The notes: generated by a model from the sequence alone, not told the origin. Shown: positions 9,571-18,603, counted from the stretch's first letter. The stretch: DNA of 64,000 bases from Parasulfitobacter algicola (GCF_013315265.1 NZ_JABUFE010000009.1:95995-159994); one strand, 5' to 3'. Numbers and translations: made by a program.

Positions 9571-10131
9571 ATGAAAATTCGGGCTTCTATCATAGCCACA
9601 ATGTGCATGTATTTTTTGGCCGCCTGTAACCCAGGTGGCCAAGATACATCTAGGGACAGTCCTTTTGCACCCCAAGGTATTGCTCGTGGAAAATCTGTGG
9701 ATGGACTGACTGTTGGTCATCGCTTAATGGCCAACGGCCAATACGAGTTGGCGCTCAAATCCTATACCAGGTCAATTGGTGATCAGGGTATGTCAGTGGA
9801 TGTTTTAAGTGCACTTGGATCTGCCAATCTGCGCTTGGGGCGTCTTGGTCAAGCCGAACGATTGCTGCGTCGCGCTATTGAAGAAGACGAAACTTTCGTG
9901 CCCGCATGGAACAATTTGGGTGTCGTCATGTACGAAAGAGGCGTTTATAGCGAAGCAGCTCGTATTTTTAAGCGCGCATTTGCATTAGATAGCGGAAATA
10001 GCAACGAAATTCGCGATAATTTGCGGTTGGCACTCGCAAAAGTCGAAAATCCAGCGTATGATGAACAAGAAGAAAAAATACAATTGGTGCGTCGGGGCAC
10101 AGGAGACTATCTGATCCTGGCGACACCATGA
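9571..10131 (+). CDS. tadD: TadD-like tetratricopeptide lipoprotein
   Basis: An outer-membrane TPR lipoprotein of the TadD type, 186 residues; TadD-like proteins help assemble or localise the secretin. The lipobox FLAAC puts the Cys at about residue 19. Three TPR-like units cover about 50-150, including LSALGSANLRLGRLGQAERL and VPAWNNLGVVMYERGVYSEA. The gene abuts tadC with no gap. Confidence 0.87.
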   Translation: MKIRASIIATMCMYFLAACNPGGQDTSRDSPFAPQGIARGKSVDGLTVGHRLMANGQYELALKSYTRSIGDQGMSVDVLSALGSANLRLGRLGQAERLLRRAIEEDETFVPAWNNLGVVMYERGVYSEAARIFKRAFALDSGNSNEIRDNLRLALAKVENPAYDEQEEKIQLVRRGTGDYLILATP

Positions 10132-10161
10132 CGAGGTGAAGCAGTAAAAGGACGCAGAAAA

Positions 10162-11022
10162 ATGCGCCAACAGGTACTTTTTAGCATCTGCTTAACAGCA
10201 GTAATTGGACTCGCGGCCTGCGAAAAAAAGGGCGGCGAGGCAGAGGTTGAACGTGCGTTGAAAGACTTGAATGTCATCGACGAAAGCAACCTTAACAACG
10301 TAATGGCAACCGCCGCTGATCCAAATGAGGCAGTGTCATATTTTCGCCGGGCCACAACAAATGACCCTGATCGCATTGATCTACAACGCGGACTTGCGCA
10401 ATCTCTGGTACGCGCAAAACGCCCAACCGAAGCTGTAACCGCTTGGGCTAAAGTCGTTGATCATAAAGAATCAGTTCCTAATGACCGTGTTGAACTGGCG
10501 GATGCGTTGATCCGTACAGGACAATGGGATCGCGCCGAAAGCGTATTGGACAGCGTGCCCCCCACCCACGAAACCTTCAAGCGTTACAGGCTTGAAGCAA
10601 TGGTTGCGGACAGCAATCAGGAGTGGGATAAATCTGACAGCTTTTACGAAACCGCTCTTGGTCTGACCACGCGACCATCTGGTGTGTTGAATAACTGGGG
10701 TTATTCCAAAATGTCACGCGGCGATCACAAGGGTGCGGAAAGCCTGTTTATTCAAGCCATTCAGGATAATCCGAAGCTGTTCACAGCAAAAAACAATCTG
10801 ATCTTGGCACGTGGTGCACAGCGCAGATACGATCTTCCTTTGATCAAAATGACTCAGATTGAACGGGCTCAACTTCTGCATACACTTGCATTGACCGCAA
10901 TAAAACAAGGCGATGTGAATGTGGGTAAAGGTCTTCTGCAAGAAGCCATCGACACCCACCCACAGCACTTTGAAGCTGCTGTGATAAGTTTACGCGCACT
11001 CCAAAATGGCGTATCAAACTGA
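10162..11022 (+). CDS. Second tetratricopeptide lipoprotein of the tad operon
   Basis: A 286-residue lipoprotein (lipobox GLAAC, Cys at about residue 20) with TPR-like repeats over about 50-270, for example AVSYFRRATTNDPDRIDLQR and LFTAKNNLILARGAQR. It is larger than the preceding TadD-like protein, and both probably act on the periplasmic face. tad loci often encode more than one TPR protein. A small hairpin and then the prepilin peptidase gene follow. Confidence 0.84.
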   Translation: MRQQVLFSICLTAVIGLAACEKKGGEAEVERALKDLNVIDESNLNNVMATAADPNEAVSYFRRATTNDPDRIDLQRGLAQSLVRAKRPTEAVTAWAKVVDHKESVPNDRVELADALIRTGQWDRAESVLDSVPPTHETFKRYRLEAMVADSNQEWDKSDSFYETALGLTTRPSGVLNNWGYSKMSRGDHKGAESLFIQAIQDNPKLFTAKNNLILARGAQRRYDLPLIKMTQIERAQLLHTLALTAIKQGDVNVGKGLLQEAIDTHPQHFEAAVISLRALQNGVSN

Positions 11023-11027
11023 TAAAG

Positions 11028-11050
11028 ATGGCCGAGATAATCGGCCATTT
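11028..11050 (+). terminator. Hairpin between TPR lipoprotein and prepilin peptidase (weak terminator or attenuator)
   Basis: ATGGCCGA (11028-11035) and TCGGCCAT (11041-11048) form a perfect 8-bp stem with a 5-base loop, but only a short T run follows. Partial termination is more likely than full. Confidence 0.45.
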
Positions 11051-11072
11051 CTAACAGAAGGCAGGAATACAT

Positions 11073-11570
11073 ATGGACTTAGCCGCAAATTCGGCGTTGT
11101 GGTTTCTGCCTTTCGTCATCCCTATTGCATTATACACAGCATTTTCTGATCTTCGGACGATGAAAATTCCCAACTATGCTGTCATAGCATTGGTGGTGGT
11201 GTACGTCGTTGTTGGTCCTATCGCGCTGCCACTAGCAGATTACCTTTGGGGCTATGCGGCCTTGGTTATCGTGCTGTTGTTTGGGTTCATATTATCTCTC
11301 GCGCGGGCCATTGGCGCTGGGGATGCCAAATTCATCGCCGCTGCCGCACCCTTTATTGCGTTTGGGGATATCCTTGTCATCTTAACGATCTTGACCGCAA
11401 ATCTGCTTGGAACATTTGCCACCCATCGCATCGTCAAATATACCCCCCCCTTGCGAAATATGGCTGCAGATTGGAAAAGTTGGAACACGGGCGCAAAATT
11501 TCCGATGGGGTTCGCGCTTGCCTCAAGCCTTGTGTTTTATTTATCGCTTGCGATTGTTTTCGGACGATAG
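11073..11570 (+). CDS. cpaA: Prepilin peptidase CpaA (TadV)
   Basis: A membrane aspartyl peptidase (A24 family) that removes the leader of the Flp pilins. It is short, at 165 residues, like other TadV proteins that lack the methylase domain. The two catalytic Asp are visible in AFSDLRTMKIPN (about residue 25) and GAGDAKF (about residue 83). Four to five membrane segments fill the rest. AGGCAGGAA precedes the ATG. It is the last recognisable tad gene here. Confidence 0.93.
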   Translation: MDLAANSALWFLPFVIPIALYTAFSDLRTMKIPNYAVIALVVVYVVVGPIALPLADYLWGYAALVIVLLFGFILSLARAIGAGDAKFIAAAAPFIAFGDILVILTILTANLLGTFATHRIVKYTPPLRNMAADWKSWNTGAKFPMGFALASSLVFYLSLAIVFGR

Positions 11571-11732
11571 ATTTACAGGCAAAAAAGCAACAGATTGTTT
11601 CCTGCATTCATAATTTAGTCAAAGATACGCCACGAAACGCCACTATTGTTACTATCAGTATGGGTTTAGGTTGGCACAAGCTGACTTAATCAGTAATTTA
11701 TGAGTCTGGACATAAGGAAAGCAGGGACCACC

Positions 11733-13043
11733 ATGAACATGGAGACATCTGCCGTAATGGCGCCACCAGCGCCGCGGTCTCTTGAACAAATGCAACTGCC
11801 GCTTGTCATGATGCGGGATATTCTGCTGAAAACGATGTTCCGTATGAATCAGGAACATGTAACTGTCCTATCTCAGTCGATTTGTCTGCCCGTTCCGGTA
11901 ACGCAGGAATTGGTGGATTTGGCACGTAATCAAAACCTGTTGCAGTCGACAGGCACGCTGCATGCCACGTCAGGCAATGAAATGGGCTATCAACTGACCG
12001 ATGCTGGTAAAGCCCGTGCTTTGGATGCTTTGTCGCAATCTGAATATTTTGGGGCCATGCCCGTTCCCCTGCCCGTTTACCGCGAACAGGTTAAACGTCA
12101 ATCGATCCGAAATATCCAGATCACGCGCGATCAATTAACCGGTGCGATGGGTCACCTGATTCTACCGGATGAGCTTCTTGACCATTTGGGACCAGCGGTC
12201 AGTGCAGGTCGTTCGATCCTGATGTATGGCCCACCCGGTAACGGTAAGTCTTCGATTTCAAACGGTATTCGCGACGCGCTTGGCGATAAAATCTACATCC
12301 CACGCGCCATTGAATACTCGGGCCAGGTCATCACTGTTTATGACCCCATCGTCCACTCCGCCGCCGAAGCACAGGTTGATGATCCCAATTCACTGCGGCG
12401 TACGGGCAACCGATTTGACACACGTTATGTGCGTTGCGAACGCCCAACCGTGATCACGGGTGGTGAACTTTCACTGTCGATGCTGGATCTGGTCTATAAC
12501 CCAACGGCGCGAACCTATCAGGCCCCGTTGCAGCTGAAATCCACCGGCGGTGTCTTTATCGTAGATGACCTTGGTCGTCAGGCCGAACCGCCACAGGCAC
12601 TGGTTAACCGGTGGATTGTTCCGCTGGAAGAAAACAAAGATATTCTTTCTCTACAATCGGGTGAAAAATTCGAAGTGCCGTTTGACACACTCGTTATCTT
12701 CTCGACCAACTTCCATCCGAATGAGATCTTCGATAAAGCGGCGCTGCGTCGTATCTTCTTTAAGATCAAAATCGACGGGCCAGAACAGGAAGATTTCCTG
12801 AAAATCTTTGCCATGGTTGCAAAGAAACGGGATATGCCACTGAACGAAGAATCGCTAGTTCACCTGCTCAAGGTCAAATACCCGACCATCAACAATATCT
12901 ATGCGAACTATCAGCCAATCTTTCTGATCGACCAGATGATTTCGATCTGCGAATTCGAAGGGATACCCTATCAAATGTCCCCCGACCTCATTGATCGCGC
13001 ATGGGCCAACATGTTTGTTAAAGACGAAACCATCGTTCGCTGA
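11733..13043 (+). CDS. AAA-type ATPase of unknown role next to the tad locus
   Basis: A 436-residue soluble ATPase. The N-terminal 150 residues (Pro-rich start, then a winged-helix-like stretch QLTDAGKARALDALSQ) match nothing I can name. The core has Walker A GPPGNGKS (about 166-173), Walker B GGVFIVDDLGRQ, and sensor-like IFSTNFHPNEIFDKAALRRI. The frame is open back to 11700, but AGGGA at 11723-11727 favours the ATG at 11733. Placement after cpaA suggests a link to pili, but it shares its 3' end with an oxidoreductase gene (TGATG overlap), so the job is unproven. Confidence 0.75.
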   Translation: MNMETSAVMAPPAPRSLEQMQLPLVMMRDILLKTMFRMNQEHVTVLSQSICLPVPVTQELVDLARNQNLLQSTGTLHATSGNEMGYQLTDAGKARALDALSQSEYFGAMPVPLPVYREQVKRQSIRNIQITRDQLTGAMGHLILPDELLDHLGPAVSAGRSILMYGPPGNGKSSISNGIRDALGDKIYIPRAIEYSGQVITVYDPIVHSAAEAQVDDPNSLRRTGNRFDTRYVRCERPTVITGGELSLSMLDLVYNPTARTYQAPLQLKSTGGVFIVDDLGRQAEPPQALVNRWIVPLEENKDILSLQSGEKFEVPFDTLVIFSTNFHPNEIFDKAALRRIFFKIKIDGPEQEDFLKIFAMVAKKRDMPLNEESLVHLLKVKYPTINNIYANYQPIFLIDQMISICEFEGIPYQMSPDLIDRAWANMFVKDETIVR

Positions 13044-13849
13044 TGCAAATCGGCATTGCGGGTTGCGGAAGAATGGGTGCGCCAATGTTGCGCGCCCTTT
13101 TTTCATCTGACTTTCCAGCACGTGGCTTTGATATTCGTCCGCGCTCTGACTTTGGCGACCTTCCTGTCATGGATGATCCGCTTGGTTTTGCAGATGGATT
13201 GACCCATCTGATCACGGTTGTCCGGGATCAACAGGAAACTGATAACCTTTTGTTCGATCAGCAAAAAATAATCGAAATTGCAGTAGATCTAAAATATCTG
13301 ATCATCAGTTCGACGCTATCCCCGCGCTATGTCACAGATCTGCGCGACCGTGTTCCAAGCCACATCCACCTGATTGATGCCCCCATGTCCGGCGCAGAAA
13401 TCGCGGCGCAAGAATGCCGTCTGTCTTTCATGCTGGGCGGTGAGATTGAGCACCTTGAAACCCTTCAGCCCATTTTTGATGCGATGGGCAAAACCTTTCA
13501 CCACATGGGCGCATATGGTGCTGGAATGCAGGCCAAAGTTCTGAATAATTTGCTCGCAGCTGCCTCAACCGCAATGACCCGTCAGGTTCTGGACTGGGCC
13601 GGTCAGGCTGGCCTGGATCAACGGAAATTCCTGGACCTTGTCGATGCGTCGTCGGGTCAAAACTGGCTAGCTTCGGGTTTTGAGACCATCGAATTTGCCA
13701 AAGACGGTTATGCCCCGGATAATACCATCGGCATTCTAGTCAAAGATATTCAGGCCGCTTTAGACGCCCTACCGGGCACAGCAGACACCGCATTGCCCCA
13801 AGCAATTCAGACAGCCATTCGGCAACTGAAGCCGCTTGAAAAAAATTAG
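13043..13849 (+). CDS. NAD(P)-dependent oxidoreductase, 3-hydroxyisobutyrate dehydrogenase family
   Basis: A 268-residue beta-hydroxyacid dehydrogenase. The N-terminal Rossmann motif GIAGCGRMGAPM binds the cofactor. The substrate motif DAPMSGAE (normally DAPVSGG) is at about 113-120, and a Lys occurs in the MQAKVLNNLLAAAS helix as in the family (KxxNN; here KVLNN). The C-terminal domain is all-helical and a little short. The start overlaps the preceding ATPase stop by one base, so the two are co-translated. The substrate cannot be read from the sequence. Confidence 0.82.
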   Translation: MQIGIAGCGRMGAPMLRALFSSDFPARGFDIRPRSDFGDLPVMDDPLGFADGLTHLITVVRDQQETDNLLFDQQKIIEIAVDLKYLIISSTLSPRYVTDLRDRVPSHIHLIDAPMSGAEIAAQECRLSFMLGGEIEHLETLQPIFDAMGKTFHHMGAYGAGMQAKVLNNLLAAASTAMTRQVLDWAGQAGLDQRKFLDLVDASSGQNWLASGFETIEFAKDGYAPDNTIGILVKDIQAALDALPGTADTALPQAIQTAIRQLKPLEKN

Positions 13850-13866
13850 ATTTAATACCAAGCACT

Positions 13867-14328
13867 TCATGTTAAATCACGTCGCAGCACCATTCCGTAT
13901 TTTTCATCCTGATCGAAACCAATACGCCTGTAAAATCCAGAAGAATTTCGTTTTTGTCCGGTTAACAGCATGATTTTATAGGTCCCGGCATCCCATGCGG
14001 CTTGTATCACATGGTGCATCACAGCGCGACCAATCCCATGGCTTTGGTATGCTTTAAGGGTTGCCACATTTTCGACCAGGCAATATGGGCTTCCGTTATA
14101 TGTCATATTGGGCAACACATGTAATGTCGCCATTCCAATAACTGTGCCATCAACTTCAGCACCAAAGATATGCGTGCCCTCGAAAGACAGAACTCTCTGA
14201 AATCGATCCCGCCTATCATCGCCCCGTACTGCGGGTTTCGCACCGACCAACTCATCATAAAGTTGAAGCGCATCATCGAAATCATGTGCTGTCAATTTAC
14301 GGATAAACACAGTTTGGTTCAGGGTCAT
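13867..14328 (-). CDS. GNAT-family N-acetyltransferase
   Basis: A 153-residue single-domain GNAT protein. Motif A is visible as VENVATLKAYQSHGIGRAVMHHVI (acetyl-CoA pyrophosphate loop QSHGIG), and motif B as SSGFYRRIGFDQDEK. The acceptor is unknown. It is divergent from rarA, and the region between them holds three spaced TGTACAAAA repeats that may control it. Confidence 0.82.
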   Translation of the reverse strand: MTLNQTVFIRKLTAHDFDDALQLYDELVGAKPAVRGDDRRDRFQRVLSFEGTHIFGAEVDGTVIGMATLHVLPNMTYNGSPYCLVENVATLKAYQSHGIGRAVMHHVIQAAWDAGTYKIMLLTGQKRNSSGFYRRIGFDQDEKYGMVLRRDLT

Positions 14329-14382
14329 CGTCGTATTTGCCTTTGATCAGTTTCGCAAAGTTCGACACTGTAAGTTCCAGAC

Positions 14383-14429
14383 TTTTGTACAAAATATTTG
14401 TACAAAACCCATGTACAAAATATACAAAA
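14383..14429. promoter_or_regulatory. Three TGTACAAAA repeats at exact 13-bp spacing (possible operator)
   Basis: TGTACAAAA occurs at 14386-14394, 14399-14407 and 14412-14420, with start-to-start distance of exactly 13. A fourth, degenerate copy TATACAAAA is at 14421-14429. The first copy is part of the perfect palindrome TTTTGTACAAAA (14383-14394). The array lies between two divergent genes, 18 bases before the rarA ATG, and looks like a multi-site operator. I cannot name the regulator. Confidence 0.55.
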
Positions 14430-14446
14430 CTGCGCACGGTGGGGCG

Positions 14447-15754
14447 ATGGCTGACCTTTTTGATGCATCTTCGCAGGTACCAGATACCACACCGCGCCCG
14501 CTTGCAGATCGCTTGCGCCCGCAATCTTTGGATCAGGTGATCGGGCAAGATCATGTGCTTGGTCCGGACGGACCCTTGGGCACGATGCTGACCTCTAGCA
14601 CCTTGTCTTCATTGATCCTTTGGGGTCCACCAGGTGTTGGGAAAACCACAATTGCCCGGCTTTTGGCTGATCAAACTAACATGCATTTCATACAGATCAG
14701 CGCGATTTTCACCGGTGTGCCAGACCTACGCAAAGTTTTTGATGCTGCCAAACTGCGGCGCACGCAAAACCGGCAAACCCTTCTTTTTGTTGATGAAATT
14801 CATCGCTTTAACAAAGCGCAACAAGATGGATTTCTGCCCCATATGGAAGACGGAACTATCCTACTAGTCGGCGCCACAACCGAAAACCCATCCTTTGAAC
14901 TGAACGCGGCGGTGCTTAGTCGTGCACAGGTTATGGTATTGAAAAGGTTGGAACTTTCTGATCTAGAAAGGCTTGCACAACGTGCCGAAAAAGAGCTTCA
15001 GAAGCCCCTGCCCCTGACTGGCGAGGCCCGCGAGGCATTGCTTGGCATGGCCGATGGCGATGGCCGCGCATTGCTGAATTTGGTCGAACAAATTATAGGA
15101 TGGAAAACGGATGCTAAACTTGACACCGACGCCCTGACCACACGCCTGATGCGCCGTGCTGCGCAGTACGACAAATCAGGTGACGCGCATTATAACCTCA
15201 TATCAGCATTACATAAATCTGTCCGCGGATCAGATCCCGACGCTGCATTATATTGGCTGGCGCGCATGCTGGATGGCGGCGAAGACCCCCGTTATCTGGC
15301 CCGTCGGATCACCCGAATGGCGGTCGAAGACATCGGTTTGGCCGATCCCCAGGCACAGCCTATTTGTCTGCAAGCCTGGGAAACCTATGAGCGGTTGGGC
15401 AGCCCCGAAGGCGAATTGGCATTGGGTCAGGCTGTTGCTTATCTCGCACTTGCGCCCAAGTCGAATGCTGGCTATGTCGCCTTTAAAGCCGCGATGAAGG
15501 CCGCCAAAAAGACCGGGTCAAACCCGCCTCCTAAACATATCCTGAACGCACCCACATCATTGATGAAAGATCAGGGATACGGGAACGGGTATGATTATGA
15601 TCATGACGCGGAAGACGGGTTTTCCGGTCAAAACTATTTTCCAGACGGCATGAAAAGACCCGTTTATTATCAACCTGTTGAACGTGGGTTTGAACGGGAA
15701 CTAAAGCGCCGACTGGACTATTTTGTCAAACTGCGAGCCAAGCGTCAGAGTTGA
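14447..15754 (+). CDS. rarA: Replication-associated recombination protein A (MgsA/RarA ATPase)
   Basis: A clamp-loader-like AAA+ ATPase acting at stalled replication forks, 435 residues. Key motifs are QVIGQDHVLGPDGPL near the N-terminus, Walker A GPPGVGKTT, Walker B LLFVDEIHRFNKAQQD, and sensor 1 GATTENPSFELN. The C-terminal tetramerisation region includes HYNLISALHKSVRGSDPDAALYW, typical of the family. The frame extends back to an ATG at 14411, inside the repeat array, but GGTGGGG directly before the ATG at 14447 and the family-typical MADLF start decide for the latter. Confidence 0.95.
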   Translation: MADLFDASSQVPDTTPRPLADRLRPQSLDQVIGQDHVLGPDGPLGTMLTSSTLSSLILWGPPGVGKTTIARLLADQTNMHFIQISAIFTGVPDLRKVFDAAKLRRTQNRQTLLFVDEIHRFNKAQQDGFLPHMEDGTILLVGATTENPSFELNAAVLSRAQVMVLKRLELSDLERLAQRAEKELQKPLPLTGEAREALLGMADGDGRALLNLVEQIIGWKTDAKLDTDALTTRLMRRAAQYDKSGDAHYNLISALHKSVRGSDPDAALYWLARMLDGGEDPRYLARRITRMAVEDIGLADPQAQPICLQAWETYERLGSPEGELALGQAVAYLALAPKSNAGYVAFKAAMKAAKKTGSNPPPKHILNAPTSLMKDQGYGNGYDYDHDAEDGFSGQNYFPDGMKRPVYYQPVERGFERELKRRLDYFVKLRAKRQS

Positions 15755-15786
15755 CAAGCGTCTCAGGACACGAAACAGACGCGATC

Positions 15787-16164
15787 ATGTTTATAACTGT
15801 TCTTCAAGTCGCAGCAGGCGGCGCAATCGGGGCGACTGGCAGATACCTGACCGGGGCGCTGATGATTCGTATCTTGGGGCCAGGGTTTCCATGGACCACC
15901 ATGGTGGTGAATATATTGGGCAGCTTTCTGATGGGTGCTTTCATCATTTATGCCGCTGAACGCAGCGCGACTCACCTGAATCCCTTTATCATGACGGGCG
16001 TTTTGGGTGGCTTTACGACATTTTCTGCCTTTTCACTGGATGCCGTGACCCTGTTTGAACGCGGGCAAATGACGGCGGCAGCTGGCTATGTCATTGGATC
16101 CGTTGTGCTGTCCCTGGCTGCACTTTTCGCAGGAATGGCTGCGGCCAAAGGAATATTCGCATGA
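15787..16164 (+). CDS. crcB: Fluoride channel CrcB (Fluc)
   Basis: A small four-helix membrane protein that exports fluoride as a dual-topology dimer, 125 residues from the ATG at 15787. It has the signature segments GGAIGATGRY, VNILGSFLMG (pore Asn) and GGFTTFSAFSLD (Phe box). An open frame continues upstream to a TTG at 15751, but the family length favours 15787. The stop overlaps the start of the next gene by 4 bases (ATGA). I see no fluoride riboswitch upstream. Confidence 0.93.
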   Translation: MFITVLQVAAGGAIGATGRYLTGALMIRILGPGFPWTTMVVNILGSFLMGAFIIYAAERSATHLNPFIMTGVLGGFTTFSAFSLDAVTLFERGQMTAAAGYVIGSVVLSLAALFAGMAAAKGIFA

Positions 16165-17204
16165 GTGCTGTACAGACATTGACGGTCACCGATGATGAAA
16201 GCGATCAGCGTGTTGATCGCTGGTTGCGTCGTAAGTTTCCCCATCTGGCCCAAGCGCGGATCGAAAAGATGTGCCGCAAGGGTGAATTGCGGGTAGACGG
16301 AGGTCGCGTTAAATCCTCGACCCGCGTAATGGCAGGCCAATCCGTGCGGGTGCCACCGCTGCCAAAACCGGGTCAGGTATCGTCGCAGCCCAAATCAACG
16401 CTGACGGACGCGGACGTAAAGATGATACAGTCCTGCGTGATCTATCGCGATGATCATATCATTGCGCTGAACAAGCCACCAGGGCTTCCAACGCAAGGCG
16501 GCAGCAAGCAAACCCGCCATATCGATGGCATGGCTGAGGCCCTGAAATTCGGGTTTGAAGACAAGCCACGGCTTGTGCACAGATTGGACAAGGATACATC
16601 TGGCGTTCTGGTTCTGGCGCGCACACGGCAGGCTGCCAGTGCCCTGACCGAAGGATTCCGCCACCGCGATACGCGCAAGATTTATTGGGCCATCGTCGGC
16701 GGTGTGCCCAGCCCACAGATGGGCACGATCAAATACGGCCTGGTCAAAGCGCCAGGTCATGGAAAACAGGGTGAAGGTGAAAAAATGCTTTGCATTCATC
16801 CCGCGAAAGTGGACGAGACACCCGATGCCAAACGGGCAACCACCGATTATGCTGTTCTAAGCACCCTTGCCAGACGGGCGGCATGGGTCGCACTGGTTCC
16901 GATTACCGGGCGAACCCACCAATTACGCGCCCATATGGCCGAGCTGGGACACCCGATCATAGGTGACGGTAAGTATGGTGGATCGGGTCAGGAAAACATG
17001 GGCGATGGCTGGGGCGCACAATTGGGCGGAGATATATCGCGCAAGCTGCATTTGCATGCCAGATCCATCAGCCTGGAACACCCTTTTACCAAGGCGAAAC
17101 TATCGCTTACTGCTCCTTTACCAGACCACATGGTCCATACGTGGGACACATTCGGTTGGAGTCCGTCAGACGTGCCCACAGACCCTTTTGAGGATATGAT
17201 GTGA
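16161..17204 (+). CDS. rluC: RluC/RluD-family 23S rRNA pseudouridine synthase
   Basis: A 347-residue enzyme converting specific uridines of 23S rRNA to pseudouridine. An S4 RNA-binding domain (about 15-75, DRWLRRKFPHLAQARIEKMC) is followed by the catalytic domain with RLVHRLDKDTSGVLVLART, whose catalytic Asp is at about residue 143. The TGRTHQLRAHMAELGHPIIGD motif is also present. The order S4 then catalytic domain fits RluC or RluD; I lean to RluC from length. It overlaps crcB upstream and the HAD gene downstream, so three genes form a chain. Confidence 0.88.
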   Translation: MSAVQTLTVTDDESDQRVDRWLRRKFPHLAQARIEKMCRKGELRVDGGRVKSSTRVMAGQSVRVPPLPKPGQVSSQPKSTLTDADVKMIQSCVIYRDDHIIALNKPPGLPTQGGSKQTRHIDGMAEALKFGFEDKPRLVHRLDKDTSGVLVLARTRQAASALTEGFRHRDTRKIYWAIVGGVPSPQMGTIKYGLVKAPGHGKQGEGEKMLCIHPAKVDETPDAKRATTDYAVLSTLARRAAWVALVPITGRTHQLRAHMAELGHPIIGDGKYGGSGQENMGDGWGAQLGGDISRKLHLHARSISLEHPFTKAKLSLTAPLPDHMVHTWDTFGWSPSDVPTDPFEDMM

Positions 17205-17884
17205 GCCCAGACCTTCGCCTGATCATATTTGATGTTGATGGAACGCTGGTCGACAGTCAAAATGATATCGTATCTTCGATGAAAGCCGCGTTTGAAAGCG
17301 TTGATATAGCTGTACCAGATCGTAGTCAGATTTTATCAATCGTTGGCTTGTCGCTGCCTGTTGCGATTGCACAATTATCGCCTCAAACGAATGACGCAAC
17401 GCAGGCCGAAATTGTTGCTGCCTACAAAAATGCTTATGCAGAACAGCGGGCAGAAAATGACATAGCAGTGACATCGCCATTCTATCCGGGTGCGCGCGAT
17501 ATGCTGCATCAACTGAATGCAAAGGCCAATATTTTAATGGGCATCGCAACCGGAAAGTCGCGTCGTGGTCTGGACGCATTATTAACGGGCCATGGTCTGA
17601 ATGGTATTTTCGTTACGGAACAAGTGGCCGATTTTCACCCCTCAAAACCACATCCATCCATGATTGAAGCGGCCTTGTCAGAAACTGGTTTAGCGCCTGA
17701 TCAGGCCGTTATGGTTGGCGATACCAGCTTTGATATGGAAATGGGTCGCAATGCAGGCATACGCACGATTGGTGTCAGCTGGGGTTATCATTCACGCGAT
17801 AATCTTGGCCACGCAGGTGCAGATCTGATCATCGACCGGTATGATGCATTGCCTGACGCGCTGGACCACATCTGGGAAAAATAA
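17201..17884 (+). CDS. HAD-superfamily phosphatase, phosphoglycolate-phosphatase-like
   Basis: A 227-residue HAD hydrolase. Motif I is IIFDVDGTLVDS with nucleophile and acid Asp; motif II is GIATGKSRRG; motif III/IV is VMVGDTSFDMEMGRNAG. The helical cap between motifs I and II is of the beta-phosphoglucomutase/Gph type. Substrate unknown. The GTG start overlaps the stop of the pseudouridine synthase gene, and the ATP12-like gene begins 2 bases after its stop. It therefore travels with both. Confidence 0.85.
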   Translation: MSPDLRLIIFDVDGTLVDSQNDIVSSMKAAFESVDIAVPDRSQILSIVGLSLPVAIAQLSPQTNDATQAEIVAAYKNAYAEQRAENDIAVTSPFYPGARDMLHQLNAKANILMGIATGKSRRGLDALLTGHGLNGIFVTEQVADFHPSKPHPSMIEAALSETGLAPDQAVMVGDTSFDMEMGRNAGIRTIGVSWGYHSRDNLGHAGADLIIDRYDALPDALDHIWEK

Positions 17885-17886
17885 AC

Positions 17887-18603
17887 GTGAGCGAATGGAA
17901 ACAAAAGCGGTTTTGGACTGATGCAAGCCATGACGAACGCCCCGATGGATTTGCAATTTTGCTGGACGATCGTGAGATCAAGACACCCGCAAAAGCGACC
18001 CTAATTGTACCGACACAGGCATTGGCCCAAGCTATTGCTGCAGAATGGGACGCGCAGAAAGACATTATCAACCCCGCCCATATGCCCAACACACGGTCCG
18101 CGAATGCCGCCATTGATAAGGTTCAAACGCAACAGACCGAAGTTGCAAACATGATCGCAGCTTACGGCGAAACCGATTTGCTGTGTTATCGTGCAGATGG
18201 TCCAGATGCATTGATTGTACGACAGAATGATGCATGGAACCCCCTGCTGAACTGGGCAGTTGATCGCTTTGACGCACGGCTGCAGCCGCATACTGGTGTC
18301 ATGTTTGCCCCACAAAATGAAAAAGCCTTGCGGCAGCTTTCCAAAGAAGTTCACAGATGCGATGCTTTTCAACTGACGGCCTTGCACGATCTGGTCAGTC
18401 TTACGGGGTCACTGATTATCGGGTTGGCAGCCACCCAAAACGACCACAGCGCGGCAATGCTTTGGGCCAGTTCAAGAATCGATGAAGATTGGCAAAGTGA
18501 ACAATGGGGCTTGGATGACGAAGCCGTAAAGGAAACGGAAATAAAGCGTGAGGCCTTTCTTCACGCCTATGAATTCTACCGATTAGCTGAAATTACAGCC
18601 TAA
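17887..18603 (+). CDS. ATP12-family chaperone for F1-ATPase assembly
   Basis: A 238-residue homologue of mitochondrial ATP12, which helps the F1 alpha subunit enter the ATP synthase. Family patterns are PDGFAILLDDREIKTPAKATLIVPTQ-type opening text, AEWDAQKDIINPAHMPNTRSANAAID, and ETDLLCYRADGPDALIVRQNDAWNPLLNWA. The start is a GTG 2 bases after the HAD gene. ATP12 proteins in bacteria are almost confined to alphaproteobacteria, which supports the assignment of the window. Confidence 0.9.
   Translation: MSEWKQKRFWTDASHDERPDGFAILLDDREIKTPAKATLIVPTQALAQAIAAEWDAQKDIINPAHMPNTRSANAAIDKVQTQQTEVANMIAAYGETDLLCYRADGPDALIVRQNDAWNPLLNWAVDRFDARLQPHTGVMFAPQNEKALRQLSKEVHRCDAFQLTALHDLVSLTGSLIIGLAATQNDHSAAMLWASSRIDEDWQSEQWGLDDEAVKETEIKREAFLHAYEFYRLAEITA

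Noticed and set aside
14360..14377. Two GTTC words upstream of rarA as a LexA box
   Set aside because: They are 10 bases apart; the alphaproteobacterial LexA box needs GTTC-N7-GTTC.
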